From contig CAYUSW010000108.1 of the NCBI GenBank assembly GCA_964447445.1, forward strand, positions 1 to 10,496: a stretch of DNA of 10,496 nucleotides. Reading direction: 5' to 3'. This stretch comes from CAIOGO01 sp964447445. GTDB lineage: Bacteria; Bipolaricaulota; Bipolaricaulia; UBA7950; UBA9294. This document shows, piece after piece, positions 1 to 6,757 of this stretch. Position 1 is the first letter of the stretch. Each line of letters begins with the position of its first letter. Both the position numbers and the translations under genes were made by a program. The notes below the pieces were generated by a model, which worked only from the letters and a program-made list of their open reading frames with translations, had not been told where the DNA came from and did not search any database.

Positions 1-805
1 CCTCTTCTTCTGTCCGTTCTGGGGTAGCGACGCTTGCAGTTCGAGGTACGATCGCGCGCTCTCCGTTGCGGCCGGTGATGATGAGAAACTCCATTCCGTA
101 CGCGGCGCGAAGGACGTCGGCGGTGACCGTCTCCGCAGGCCCACCGGAGGCCAGCAAGCGCCCTTCCCTGAGGAAGGCCACACGCGTTGCGTAGAGGAGA
201 GCGCTCTCCGGATGATGCGACGCGACGACGAACGCCGCTCCGTCCGCAGCGAGGGATTGAACCACTTCAAACACCGCCTGTTCATGGTGAGGATCAAGAT
301 GAGCCGTAGGCTCGTCGAGGAGAAGGCAACTTGCCCCCTGTGCGAGGCCGCGGGCGATCCAGACAAGCTGACGTTCGCCCCCACTCAGTCGAGAGACCGG
401 CCGTCGGCGCAGCTTAGCGAGTCCGACGGCGTCGAGGGCTCGCTCTACGGCCAGGCGATCCTCTCGCCCGGGGCGCGAGAAGAGCCCGACGTACGGCACT
501 CTTCCGAGAGCCACCGTCTCCTCGACACTGAAGGCGAACGCTGGCTCGTGAAGCTGCGGGACTCTGCCGAGTCTCTTCGCGCGTTCCCGCAACGAGAGGG
601 CGGAGAGCGGGTGGCCGTCGAGCAGGACAGTCCCCGACGCGGGCCGGCGCGTCCCGTCGAGACAGCCGAGGAGTGTCGTCTTGCCTGAGCCGTTCGGCCC
701 GAGGATGAAGGCGATCTCGCTTGACTCGATGGCAAACGAGACCCGGTGCAGGCACGGCGCCTCCTTGCGGTAGGCGAACGAAACGCGTTCTGCCTCGAGC
801 TTCAC
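1..805 (-). CDS. FecE/BtuD-type ABC importer ATPase (3' end beyond window)
   Basis: This is the ATP-hydrolysing subunit of an iron-chelate/cobamide-type importer, working as a dimer on the inner face of the membrane beneath the permease encoded just upstream. Visible motifs, in order: Walker A GPNGSGKT (residues 36-43), Q-loop Gln84, signature LSGGE (140-144), Walker B CLLLDEP (160-166), D-loop HLD (169-171) and H-loop His197 within SHHPE. All catalytic positions look intact. The start is a GTG at 805 whose bases overlap the permease stop (GTGA). A GGGAGG ribosome site lies 6 bases ahead (812-817). The frame stays open for 268 codons to the left edge with an acidic ...RTEEE tail, so the stop is outside the window; family members are about 250-270 residues, so little is missing. 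It is the last visible gene of the padR operon. The class call is secure; the substrate is not. Confidence 0.93.
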   Translation of the reverse strand, partial: MKLEAERVSFAYRKEAPCLHRVSFAIESSEIAFILGPNGSGKTTLLGCLDGTRRPASGTVLLDGHPLSALSLRERAKRLGRVPQLHEPAFAFSVEETVALGRVPYVGLFSRPGREDRLAVERALDAVGLAKLRRRPVSRLSGGERQLVWIARGLAQGASCLLLDEPTAHLDPHHEQAVFEVVQSLAADGAAFVVASHHPESALLYATRVAFLREGRLLASGGPAETVTADVLRAAYGMEFLIITGRNGERAIVPRTASVATPERTEEE

Positions 806-1800
806 GGCGTGCCTCCCTGGGTCCGGAGGTACCCGACGAGCAGGACGAGGAACGCCGGGACGCCGAGGAGGCCCGTGAGGATTCCCAGAGGGATCTCGCT
901 GGGCAACGCTGAGCGGGCGATCGTGTCCAGCCCGACGAGAACAGCAGCGCCGAGCGCGGCGGACGCTGGGACCAATCGTGCGTGGTCAGGACCCACCCAC
1001 GCGCGGGCGACGTGGGGAATGACCAGGCCGATCCAGCCAATCGTCCCGGCCTGCGACACCGAAGCCGCTACAAGAACCGACGATGCCACGACGACCGCGG
1101 CGCGCAGAGGCCGCACGCGAACACCGAGCGATGCGGCCTCGTGGTCTCCGAGCGTGAGGACGTTGAGCCGCCAGCGGACGAGGAACAGAAACCCGAGACC
1201 CAGAGCGGAAAGGACGACAAGCGGGGCGAGACTCGACCAGCTGGCACCGCCGAGCCCACCGAGCAGCCAGTACGTAATCGACGGGAGCTTGCTCAACGGA
1301 TCGGCGACGTACTTCACGAGGCCCAGGAACGCTTCGAACAGCGCGCTGACGGCGATGCCGATGAGGAGCAGAACCAGAGGCGTCGCTCCGAGACGCCACC
1401 CGACGATCAGGACGAGAACGATCGCGAGGAGCGCAAACGCGAAGGCTCCTCCCTGGACGGCCAGCGCACTTCCCGAGGCGACGATGGCGAGGGACGCGCC
1501 GAACGCAGCGCCCGAGCTCACTCCAAGAATGCGTGAGTCGGCGAGAGGATTGCGGAAGAGCCCTTGCAGCACGGCACCGGAGACCGCCAGGTTCGCCCCT
1601 ACGAGGAGGGCGGTCAACGCGCGGGGCAAACGCACGCGTAGAACGAGCGACCGGAGAATGTCGTCCTCGTTTCGGGAGAAGAGCGCGCGCACGACGTCGC
1701 CTACGTCCCCCCCGTATCGTCCGACGAGAAGGGCGACGAGGAGAAGGAGGACCGGCAGAGCCCAGAGGAGAAGGAAGGCGCCGCGTCTCCGCGCGCTCAT
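802..1800 (-). CDS. FecCD/BtuC-family ABC importer permease
   Basis: A 332-residue inner-membrane permease of the FecCD (BtuC) family, the usual length, which as a dimer forms the channel for iron-chelates, heme or corrinoids. The sequence is almost wholly hydrophobic, with about ten membrane segments. Family landmarks are visible: RLPRALTALLVGANLAVSG followed by LQGLFRNPLADSRILGVSSGAAFG (residues 58-101), WLLGGLGG (178-185), the cytoplasmic GDHEAASLGV segment near 218-227 that contacts the ATPase, GTIGWIGLVIPHVAR (252-266), and PLGILTGLLGVPAFLVLL (304-321). Its ATG overlaps the stop of the binding-protein gene (ATGA, 1797-1800). No Shine-Dalgarno precedes it, so it is probably translated by coupling. 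Its own stop overlaps the ATPase start. The substrate cannot be read from the permease alone. Confidence 0.95.
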   Translation of the reverse strand: MSARRRGAFLLLWALPVLLLLVALLVGRYGGDVGDVVRALFSRNEDDILRSLVLRVRLPRALTALLVGANLAVSGAVLQGLFRNPLADSRILGVSSGAAFGASLAIVASGSALAVQGGAFAFALLAIVLVLIVGWRLGATPLVLLLIGIAVSALFEAFLGLVKYVADPLSKLPSITYWLLGGLGGASWSSLAPLVVLSALGLGFLFLVRWRLNVLTLGDHEAASLGVRVRPLRAAVVVASSVLVAASVSQAGTIGWIGLVIPHVARAWVGPDHARLVPASAALGAAVLVGLDTIARSALPSEIPLGILTGLLGVPAFLVLLVGYLRTQGGTP

Positions 1801-2816
1801 GGAACGAGGAAAGCGTCCGCCTCGCCTGAACTCAACGCGTAGTCGTAGTACGTCTCATAGAACGCCAAAGCCTCCGCACGAACGTCGAACGCCGCGCTCT
1901 CCGGAAAGAAGAGGGACGACATCCACTCCACACCGAGCAGAGACTCAGGCAGCGGTGTGTCCATCGGGGCGAAGACCCGAGGCATCTTCACCACTCGTCC
2001 CGCCTGAATCGCTTGCACCGACCGCCAGTCCGGATTGGCCAGGAGATCCACGGCGGACACACTCCCGTAAGGCGGAATGATGATGACGTCGGGATTCCAC
2101 AGGAGGACCTGTTCCAGGTTCACCGTGTTCCACCCACCGGTGAGATCACCCGACACCGACACGCCGCCGGCCGCCCGGATCAGGCTTGTTTGGTACATTG
2201 CGCCGCTCGCCACCTGAAGCGGGCTCGAACCGACGAACAAGACCCGCGGTCGCTTGCTGGCGGGGACATCGGACGCTACGGCGAGAGCCGTCGAGTAGAC
2301 TCGCCAGAAGTCGGCGGCCAACCGCGCTGCGCGCGCGGCGGCCTGTTCTCCCAACGCTGTGCCCAACGCAAGGGCTGTGTCAACCACGCCCTGAGGGGTC
2401 TCGGGTGCGAAGAGGAGGGTAGGGACTCCGATGGCCTCCATCTGCGACGCGAACGCCTCGAAACGGGACGCGTCGGCGATGACGAGATCCGGTCCGAGGG
2501 CGGCCAGCTGCTCTACGTTAGGGTCCCCAGCGAACAGCAAGGTGTCGAGCCGAGGCTCGAGAGCCCGAAGCGAGGCCGGCGCCTGCGACGACGACTTGAT
2601 TCCGGTGTACCACGCGGCGACGAGCCGATCGCCGGCCCCCAGGGCATAGACGTAGAACGTGCCGATTCCGTAGGTGCACGCGACCCACTTCACGGGTTGC
2701 GGAACCGGCACGCTTCGCCCCGTCGCGTCGACGACCGTGACGTTCTCGGCCAGCGCGGATCCCGCCAGGGCCATGACGAGCGTCGCGACGGTCCAGAAAA
2801 CCGTCATCTTCTTCAT
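1797..2816 (-). CDS. Periplasmic substrate-binding protein of a FecB/BtuF-type importer
   Basis: A 339-residue secreted binding protein of the helical-backbone class (periplasmic binding protein family 2, as in FecB/BtuF/FhuD). It captures the ligand and hands it to the permease encoded next. A signal peptide covers residues 1-23 (MKK, hydrophobic core, GSALA before Glu24). There is no lipobox cysteine, so the protein should be soluble in a periplasm. Family features are the opening VTVVDATGRSVPVP (26-39), LGAGDRLVAAW (59-69), LGPDLVIAD (107-115), WNPDVIIIPP (240-249) and the C-terminal VKMPR...DTPLPESLLGVEWM stretch (276-299). The frame is open for 17 more codons upstream, but I choose ATG 2816: it begins the signal peptide, overlaps the padR stop (ATGA) and has AAGGA 6 bases ahead (2823-2827). 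Ligand unknown: siderophore, heme, cobamide and other metal chelates all fit. Confidence 0.93.
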   Translation of the reverse strand: MKKMTVFWTVATLVMALAGSALAENVTVVDATGRSVPVPQPVKWVACTYGIGTFYVYALGAGDRLVAAWYTGIKSSSQAPASLRALEPRLDTLLFAGDPNVEQLAALGPDLVIADASRFEAFASQMEAIGVPTLLFAPETPQGVVDTALALGTALGEQAAARAARLAADFWRVYSTALAVASDVPASKRPRVLFVGSSPLQVASGAMYQTSLIRAAGGVSVSGDLTGGWNTVNLEQVLLWNPDVIIIPPYGSVSAVDLLANPDWRSVQAIQAGRVVKMPRVFAPMDTPLPESLLGVEWMSSLFFPESAAFDVRAEALAFYETYYDYALSSGEADAFLVP

Positions 2817-3361
2817 CTCTTGTCCTTTCCCTCGTCGCCGAGCGAACGGCGCACGTCTTCGATCCACGCGAGCGCGCTCTCTGTCTGCCGATGTCGAAAC
2901 GACGCAGCGATCGACGCGACCCAGGGATCGCCGCGCTGATCCCTCGTCCGCTCCTCCAGCGCTTGTCGGAGGGCCTCGGCTTGGCGTGCCAGCGCCGGAC
3001 CCAGCTCCTCCGGGCGCTGGCGGCGGAGGAAGTAGAGCTTGGCGAGGAACTCGACGCGCACGTCACGCAGGCGCGCGACCGGCGCCTCAGCCCAGCTGAA
3101 GAAAGCGGCTCGGCCTGCGGCCGTGAGGATGTAGGTGCGGCGCGGAGGCCCGTCGGATGCCGAACCTGTGGTTCCACGGATCCAACCGCGCTGTTCGAGA
3201 CTGCGGAGCACGCTATACAGCTGACTCCATGCAACGCGCCAGACGGGGCCGAACCCAGCGCGGAGGCGTCGCTGGAGGTCGTAGCCATGCGCGGAGCCGT
3301 CCAGAAGAAGGCCGAGGACGCCGTAGTTGGTCGGCAAGCCGCGCGCGCCCGGGTATTCCAT
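2813..3361 (-). CDS. PadR-family transcriptional regulator
   Basis: A 182-residue DNA-binding regulator, first gene of the importer operon. The N-terminal winged helix is typical of PadR: GVLGLLLDGSAHGYDLQRRL (residues 14-33), then WSQLYSVLRSLEQRGWI (45-61), a basic wing (PPRRTY, 72-77), and LTAAGRAAFFSW (79-90). The C-terminal half (about 95-175) is Arg- and Glu-rich and predicted helical, matching the dimerisation domain of longer PadR proteins. Such proteins are usually repressors released by a small ligand. The ATG at 3361 is the only Met start available and lies inside a perfect palindrome (3354-3370), which suggests self-repression. No Shine-Dalgarno precedes it, while a -10-like TAGACT ends 8 bases upstream. 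Its stop overlaps the next gene's start (ATGA). The family call is firm; the ligand is unknown. Confidence 0.93.
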   Translation of the reverse strand: MEYPGARGLPTNYGVLGLLLDGSAHGYDLQRRLRAGFGPVWRVAWSQLYSVLRSLEQRGWIRGTTGSASDGPPRRTYILTAAGRAAFFSWAEAPVARLRDVRVEFLAKLYFLRRQRPEELGPALARQAEALRQALEERTRDQRGDPWVASIAASFRHRQTESALAWIEDVRRSLGDEGKDKR

Positions 3362-3370
3362 GATGGAATA
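3354..3370. promoter_or_regulatory. Perfect 17-base palindrome, candidate PadR operator
   Basis: The sequence TATTCCAT-G-ATGGAATA has two perfect 8-base arms around one central base. It is AT-rich in a GC-rich region and lies over the last base of the predicted -10 element, the likely transcription start and the padR start codon. A dimer bound here would block RNA polymerase, as expected for autorepression by the PadR protein it begins to encode. The symmetry is directly visible; binding by this PadR is inferred. Confidence 0.65.
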
Positions 3371-3398
3371 GTCTACCGAGTGCGCGCCGCCTCGCCAA
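3370..3398 (-). promoter_or_regulatory. Promoter of the padR-importer operon
   Basis: Reading the minus strand, TTGGCG (3398-3393, 4 of 6 to TTGACA) is followed after exactly 17 bases by TAGACT (3375-3370, 4 of 6 to TATAAT). Transcription would start about 7-9 bases later, at or next to the ATG at 3361, giving a leaderless message. The element fits entirely within the 45-base gap after the upstream glycoside-hydrolase-like gene. No Fur-like box or riboswitch fits in this gap. Confidence 0.5.
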
Positions 3399-3406
3399 CC
3401 CTTTCG

Positions 3407-4699
3407 CTACGGAGCCATCAACAGAGGCGCTGCGGTCGAGATGTCGAGTGTGCCGCCGACCAGGTAGACAGGCTCGATCTCGAGGTCGAGGCGGAAGACA
3501 GACGTGTGGCGGGACAGCGTCTCTCCTCTGAGGTTCTCCACCGCGACCTCGCCCGCCGGCGTGACCCAGAGGGCGCCTTGCCGCACCCAGGGGTCTTGCC
3601 ACAGCACGGTGACTCTCTCATCGCCTCTCTCGAAACGGGCCCACGAGATTCCATCCGCTGACACGGAGTCAGCGAGCGACGCCCCCGCAAGTCGGTTCAC
3701 GAGATGGACGTACGCGCGGTATCCTTCCTTCTCCACTCTGGCGCCGCGATCGGCGGGCCCGATGCCGTCGTAGATGAGTCCCGCTTGGTCGAAGAAGCCT
3801 TCTCCCGTTCCCTCGTACTGCGGTTCGGTCAGATACGTCCACAGCGCCTTCTCGACGCCCAGCGTCCGCAACAGAACGTAGCGCTTCACGAGATCGGCCG
3901 CCTGTTCCGTCTCGCTCTGCCGGATCGGACCCAACGTGCCGGAGAAGGTCGCCATCTCGGTCACCCAGATCGGGGCGTCGCCCGCGCCGTGGGCTTCGAG
4001 TGCCGCACGCATGGCGTCGACAATGTCGATGGCGGAGTCGTAGAGCTGATCGCCGGGAGACAGAGGAGACGGCCTGGCGAGGCCGTAGTAGTGAAACGCG
4101 TACACGTCAATCCACTCTCCGCCTCCGGCGTCGAGGAAGCTGTCCAGATAAGGCGCGAGCGCCATGTCACCCATCGCGGCGCCGTCGAGCAGGCCGCCCA
4201 TCACGATCCGGCACTCTGGGCAAGTCCCTCGGATGCCGGACGCGACGATGGCGACTCGGCGCGCGTACTCCTCGGGCGCGCACGACGTTCCCCAGACGCC
4301 GTTCTCCTCGTCGCCCACTTCCCAGTACAAGACCGGTGCGCCGACGTCGATCGCTCCTTTGCCGGACGTGTAGTACTCGACGATTGTCCGCGCGGCATCG
4401 GTCGCTCCCGCGTCCACGTTTCCGAGGTAGAACGTCGCAATGGGCGTAATTCCATAGCGGACGAAATCGCGCATCTGGCGCGTGTGCAGAGCCTCTTTGT
4501 TCGAGCCGACGAAGCCCGCCGAGGGTCCGATCCAGAACCCGGACGTTGCGCATTCGACCCGGAGTTCATCGAAGTACGTGAAATCCGGAATGATGCCGGA
4601 GATGCCGAAGAACCCATCGCGTAGTCTCTGATCCGGTGCGCCGACGGCCGAGAGTGCGACGACAAGCACGAGTGCAGGAGCCCAGACTCGTTGTCCCAT
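3407..4699 (-). CDS. Secreted glycoside-hydrolase-like protein (clan GH-A TIM-barrel type)
   Basis: A 430-residue exported protein that looks like a retaining glycosidase of clan GH-A (GH39/GH51-like organisation); exact family and sugar unknown. A signal peptide covers about residues 1-20 (MGQR, hydrophobic core, SAVG). Motifs follow the barrel order: YWEVGDEENG (125-134), equivalent to the WEIGNEP acid/base motif with Glu131 as candidate; IDVYAFHYYG (197-206); IWVTEMA (244-250), with Glu248 as candidate nucleophile; and KALWTYL (284-290). About 110 C-terminal residues look beta-rich, like the accessory domain of these families. The Asn normally before the acid/base Glu is Asp130. The frame is open 183 codons further upstream across rimO, but ATG 4699 is chosen: it starts the signal peptide and has AGGAGG 6 bases ahead (4706-4711). 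It is divergent from rimO. Confidence 0.75.
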   Translation of the reverse strand: MGQRVWAPALVLVVALSAVGAPDQRLRDGFFGISGIIPDFTYFDELRVECATSGFWIGPSAGFVGSNKEALHTRQMRDFVRYGITPIATFYLGNVDAGATDAARTIVEYYTSGKGAIDVGAPVLYWEVGDEENGVWGTSCAPEEYARRVAIVASGIRGTCPECRIVMGGLLDGAAMGDMALAPYLDSFLDAGGGEWIDVYAFHYYGLARPSPLSPGDQLYDSAIDIVDAMRAALEAHGAGDAPIWVTEMATFSGTLGPIRQSETEQAADLVKRYVLLRTLGVEKALWTYLTEPQYEGTGEGFFDQAGLIYDGIGPADRGARVEKEGYRAYVHLVNRLAGASLADSVSADGISWARFERGDERVTVLWQDPWVRQGALWVTPAGEVAVENLRGETLSRHTSVFRLDLEIEPVYLVGGTLDISTAAPLLMAP

Positions 4700-4777
4700 G
4701 ATCTTCCTCCTGCGGAACATACCCGCCGAGTCCCTGAGGGTTACCGGCACGCTCGGGCACGCGGCGAAGCGCGGCGC

Positions 4778-4790
4778 TATCATGACATCC
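4778..4790 (+). promoter_or_regulatory. Candidate -10 element of rimO (leaderless)
   Basis: TATCAT (4778-4783) matches TATAAT at 5 of 6 positions and ends 7 bases before ATG 4791, so transcription would begin at about that codon. No Shine-Dalgarno is present before either candidate ATG (4782 or 4791). A matching -35 is poor: CGGGCA at 4754-4759 shares only three bases with consensus at 18-base spacing. Confidence 0.35.
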
Positions 4791-6101
4791 ATGACGTCCC
4801 CCGAGCGGCACAGCATCCACCCCGTGCGGATCCACCTCGCGAGCCTCGGCTGCGCGAAGAACCTCGTCGACTCGGAGCGGCTTCTGGCACGGCTCGCGAC
4901 CGCCGGGGCGCTCGTCGGAGCCCCGGCGGACGAGGCCGACATCGTGTTGGTCAACACGTGTGGCTTCATCGATCCGGCGCGGCAGGAGTCGATGTCCGTC
5001 ATCAACGAGTACGTGGCGCTCAAGTCCGAGCGGCCGGGGCTCAGACTCTTCGTCCTGGGCTGCCTCGTCGTCCGCGACGGGGACGCGCTCCGGGGGAGCC
5101 TTCCCGATGTCGATGGCTTCTTCGGAATCGATGCGCACGAGGAGATCGTGCGTGCGAGCGGGCTCGCCGACGAGGAGACCGGCGACACGCGCCTGCTCCT
5201 CACGCCGTCCCACACGGCGTACTTGCGCATTTCCGATGGGTGCAGCAATCGCTGCAGCTACTGCACGATCCCGTCCATTCGCGGCGCCTTCCGCAGCCGC
5301 TGCGCCGACGATGTCGTCGCCGAAGCGGCCTCGTTGGCCGCGCTCGGCGTGCGAGAGCTGAACCTGATCGGCCAGGATACGACGGCTTACGGAATGGATT
5401 GCCCCGGGGGTCCCGGTATCGTCGATCTCCTCGAGCGACTGGACGAGATCGAAGACGTGCGCTGGATTCGTCTCTTGTATGCCCACCCCGCCCACCTCCG
5501 CGACGATCTCGTGTTCGCCTACGCGCGGCTTCGAAAGCTCGTGCCGTACATCGACCTGCCGCTGCAGCACCTATCGGATCGCATCCTTGCGGCGATGGGG
5601 CGCCGCGTCGACCGAGCGGCGATCGACGGCCTCTTGCACCGACTCCGGGATGTGGTGCCCGGCCTGGCGCTTCGCACAACGTTCATCGTCGGCTTCCCCG
5701 GTGAGACCGAGGAGGAGTTCGGCGAGCTGCTTCTCGGGGTCGAGAAGATTCGCTTTGACCACCTTGGCGCGTTCGCCTATTCGCCGGAAGCGGGGACTGC
5801 CGCGGCCCAACTCCCCGGCCGTCTGCCGCCCGACGTGATCACCGAGCGCCTCGAGCGACTACTGGCGGCGCAGCAAGCGGTCGTGGCGGAGAAGAATGCA
5901 GCTCGCATCGGAGACGTGGTCGACGTGGTCATCGATGGCGGCGGTGAGACACCGGGCATCTCGATTGGACGAATGGCGACACAGGCTCCCGACGTTGATC
6001 CTGTCACGCTCGTGCGCGGCCGGCTCCAACCGGGACGCTTCGCCCGCGTCCGGATCACGGGGAGTTCGAATCTCGATCTGACGGCGACGGTCGTCCGCTA
6101 A
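4791..6101 (+). CDS. rimO: Ribosomal protein S12 methylthiotransferase RimO
   Basis: A radical-SAM enzyme that puts a methylthio group on the conserved aspartate of ribosomal protein S12. With start 4791 it has 436 residues, typical for the family. The N-terminal UPF0004 domain has its three cluster cysteines, Cys21 (LGCAKN), Cys57 (NTCGF) and Cys91 (LGCLV). The radical-SAM motif CSNRCSYC gives Cys151, Cys155 and Cys158. IGQDTTAYG (193-201) and IDLPLQH (254-260) are RimO/MiaB hallmarks, and QDTTAYG favours RimO. FIVGFPGETEEEF (298-310) follows, and a C-terminal TRAM-like domain covers about 371-436. The frame is open back to 4698. ATG 4782, three codons earlier, is an alternative start; 4791 is preferred because TATCAT lies just ahead. 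It ends tail-to-tail with the acetyltransferase gene, overlapping by 4 bases. Confidence 0.95.
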   Translation: MTSPERHSIHPVRIHLASLGCAKNLVDSERLLARLATAGALVGAPADEADIVLVNTCGFIDPARQESMSVINEYVALKSERPGLRLFVLGCLVVRDGDALRGSLPDVDGFFGIDAHEEIVRASGLADEETGDTRLLLTPSHTAYLRISDGCSNRCSYCTIPSIRGAFRSRCADDVVAEAASLAALGVRELNLIGQDTTAYGMDCPGGPGIVDLLERLDEIEDVRWIRLLYAHPAHLRDDLVFAYARLRKLVPYIDLPLQHLSDRILAAMGRRVDRAAIDGLLHRLRDVVPGLALRTTFIVGFPGETEEEFGELLLGVEKIRFDHLGAFAYSPEAGTAAAQLPGRLPPDVITERLERLLAAQQAVVAEKNAARIGDVVDVVIDGGGETPGISIGRMATQAPDVDPVTLVRGRLQPGRFARVRITGSSNLDLTATVVR

Positions 6102-6757
6102 GCCGAGTCGGCTCCGGCCACAAGCTCCCCAACTCGAACGAAGAAGCGTCCAACGTCGATTCCATCGACCAGGGCATGGTGCGCCTGAACGTTGAGCGGA
6201 AGCAGGACGCGACGACCCTGCTCGCGGAAGCGTCCCCACGCGATGCGCGGGACGGAGTCCGGAGGATTCAGCGGAACTGGGTGCAAGACCGCCGTAAACG
6301 AAACCCATGGCAACGTCGTCATGTACAGGAGATCGTCGCGATCCGGCTCGGACCAGAGAGACGGAGATCGCTTCGCGGCGTCGATGCGCGTCTGTGCATC
6401 GTGGGCGAAGCGGTGGAGGTCTGGATCGTAACGAAGCGTGGCAAAACGGAACGTGTCGCCCTCGCCGAGCACGGTGATGGAAGGAGCGACGACGAGGTGC
6501 TCCATCACGACGTCCCCGCGGATGCGGAGGCGGAACGCCGGGATCTCGTTTGCGGCTGTCGCAAGCGCGTGGACGAGGCCGACGGTGAACGAGAAGCCGC
6601 GCCGGCGGTGGGCCCTGCGGAGCTTCGACACGTCGACGTCGGCCGTGACGCTGAGGTATGGAAAGGCGAACCCGCGAAAGAGCTCGTAGGCCTCGCGCCG
6701 GCTCCACGTCGACGTATCGATGATGCGCGGGCTGTCGCCTTCTAGCTCTCGATCCAT
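6098..6757 (-). CDS. Chloramphenicol acetyltransferase-family (CatA-like) acyltransferase
   Basis: A 219-residue protein, the length of classical CatA, a cytoplasmic trimer that moves acetyl from acetyl-CoA to a hydroxyl group. Landmarks are IIDTSTWSRREAYELF at the N-terminus (residues 12-27), LPWVSFT (149-155) with Ser153 matching the oxyanion Ser148 of type III CAT, GRFREQG (175-181), LPLNVQAHHALVDG (186-199) with catalytic His194 and structural Asp198, and a C-terminal helix beginning VGRFF. All key residues are present, so it is probably active, but this family includes many chromosomal members of unknown substrate and resistance cannot be assumed. ATG 6757 is chosen for the family's usual N-terminus; it lies 16 bases inside the preceding deacetylase-like gene, lacks a Shine-Dalgarno and is probably translationally coupled. 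Its TAG overlaps the rimO TAA on the other strand. Confidence 0.9.
   Translation of the reverse strand: MDRELEGDSPRIIDTSTWSRREAYELFRGFAFPYLSVTADVDVSKLRRAHRRRGFSFTVGLVHALATAANEIPAFRLRIRGDVVMEHLVVAPSITVLGEGDTFRFATLRYDPDLHRFAHDAQTRIDAAKRSPSLWSEPDRDDLLYMTTLPWVSFTAVLHPVPLNPPDSVPRIAWGRFREQGRRVLLPLNVQAHHALVDGIDVGRFFVRVGELVAGADSA

Noticed and set aside
746..2080. Plus-strand open frame of 444 codons opposite the permease and binding-protein genes
   Set aside because: Its translation is rich in Arg, Pro, Ser and Thr without domain or hydrophobic pattern. It is the GC-rich shadow of two firmly identified minus-strand genes.
3362..3406. Possible cobalamin riboswitch or Fur box controlling the importer operon
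   Set aside because: The gap is only 45 bases, too short for a riboswitch, and no AT-rich Fur-like 19-mer is present; the palindrome found differs from Fur boxes.
2013..3661. Further long plus-strand frames opposite the binding-protein, padR and glycosidase-like genes
   Set aside because: They show Arg/Asp/Gly-rich low-complexity composition and no motif; they are opposite-strand shadows of recognisable genes.
4700..5248. Extension of the glycosidase-like frame 183 codons upstream over rimO
   Set aside because: The added part is Ser/Arg-rich and would place the signal peptide mid-protein. ATG 4699 has an AGGAGG site 6 bases ahead.
4566..5570. Minus-strand open frame of 334 codons opposite rimO
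   Set aside because: It lies antisense to a gene with all RimO motifs in place. Its composition is charged and featureless, and no ribosome site or family match is visible.
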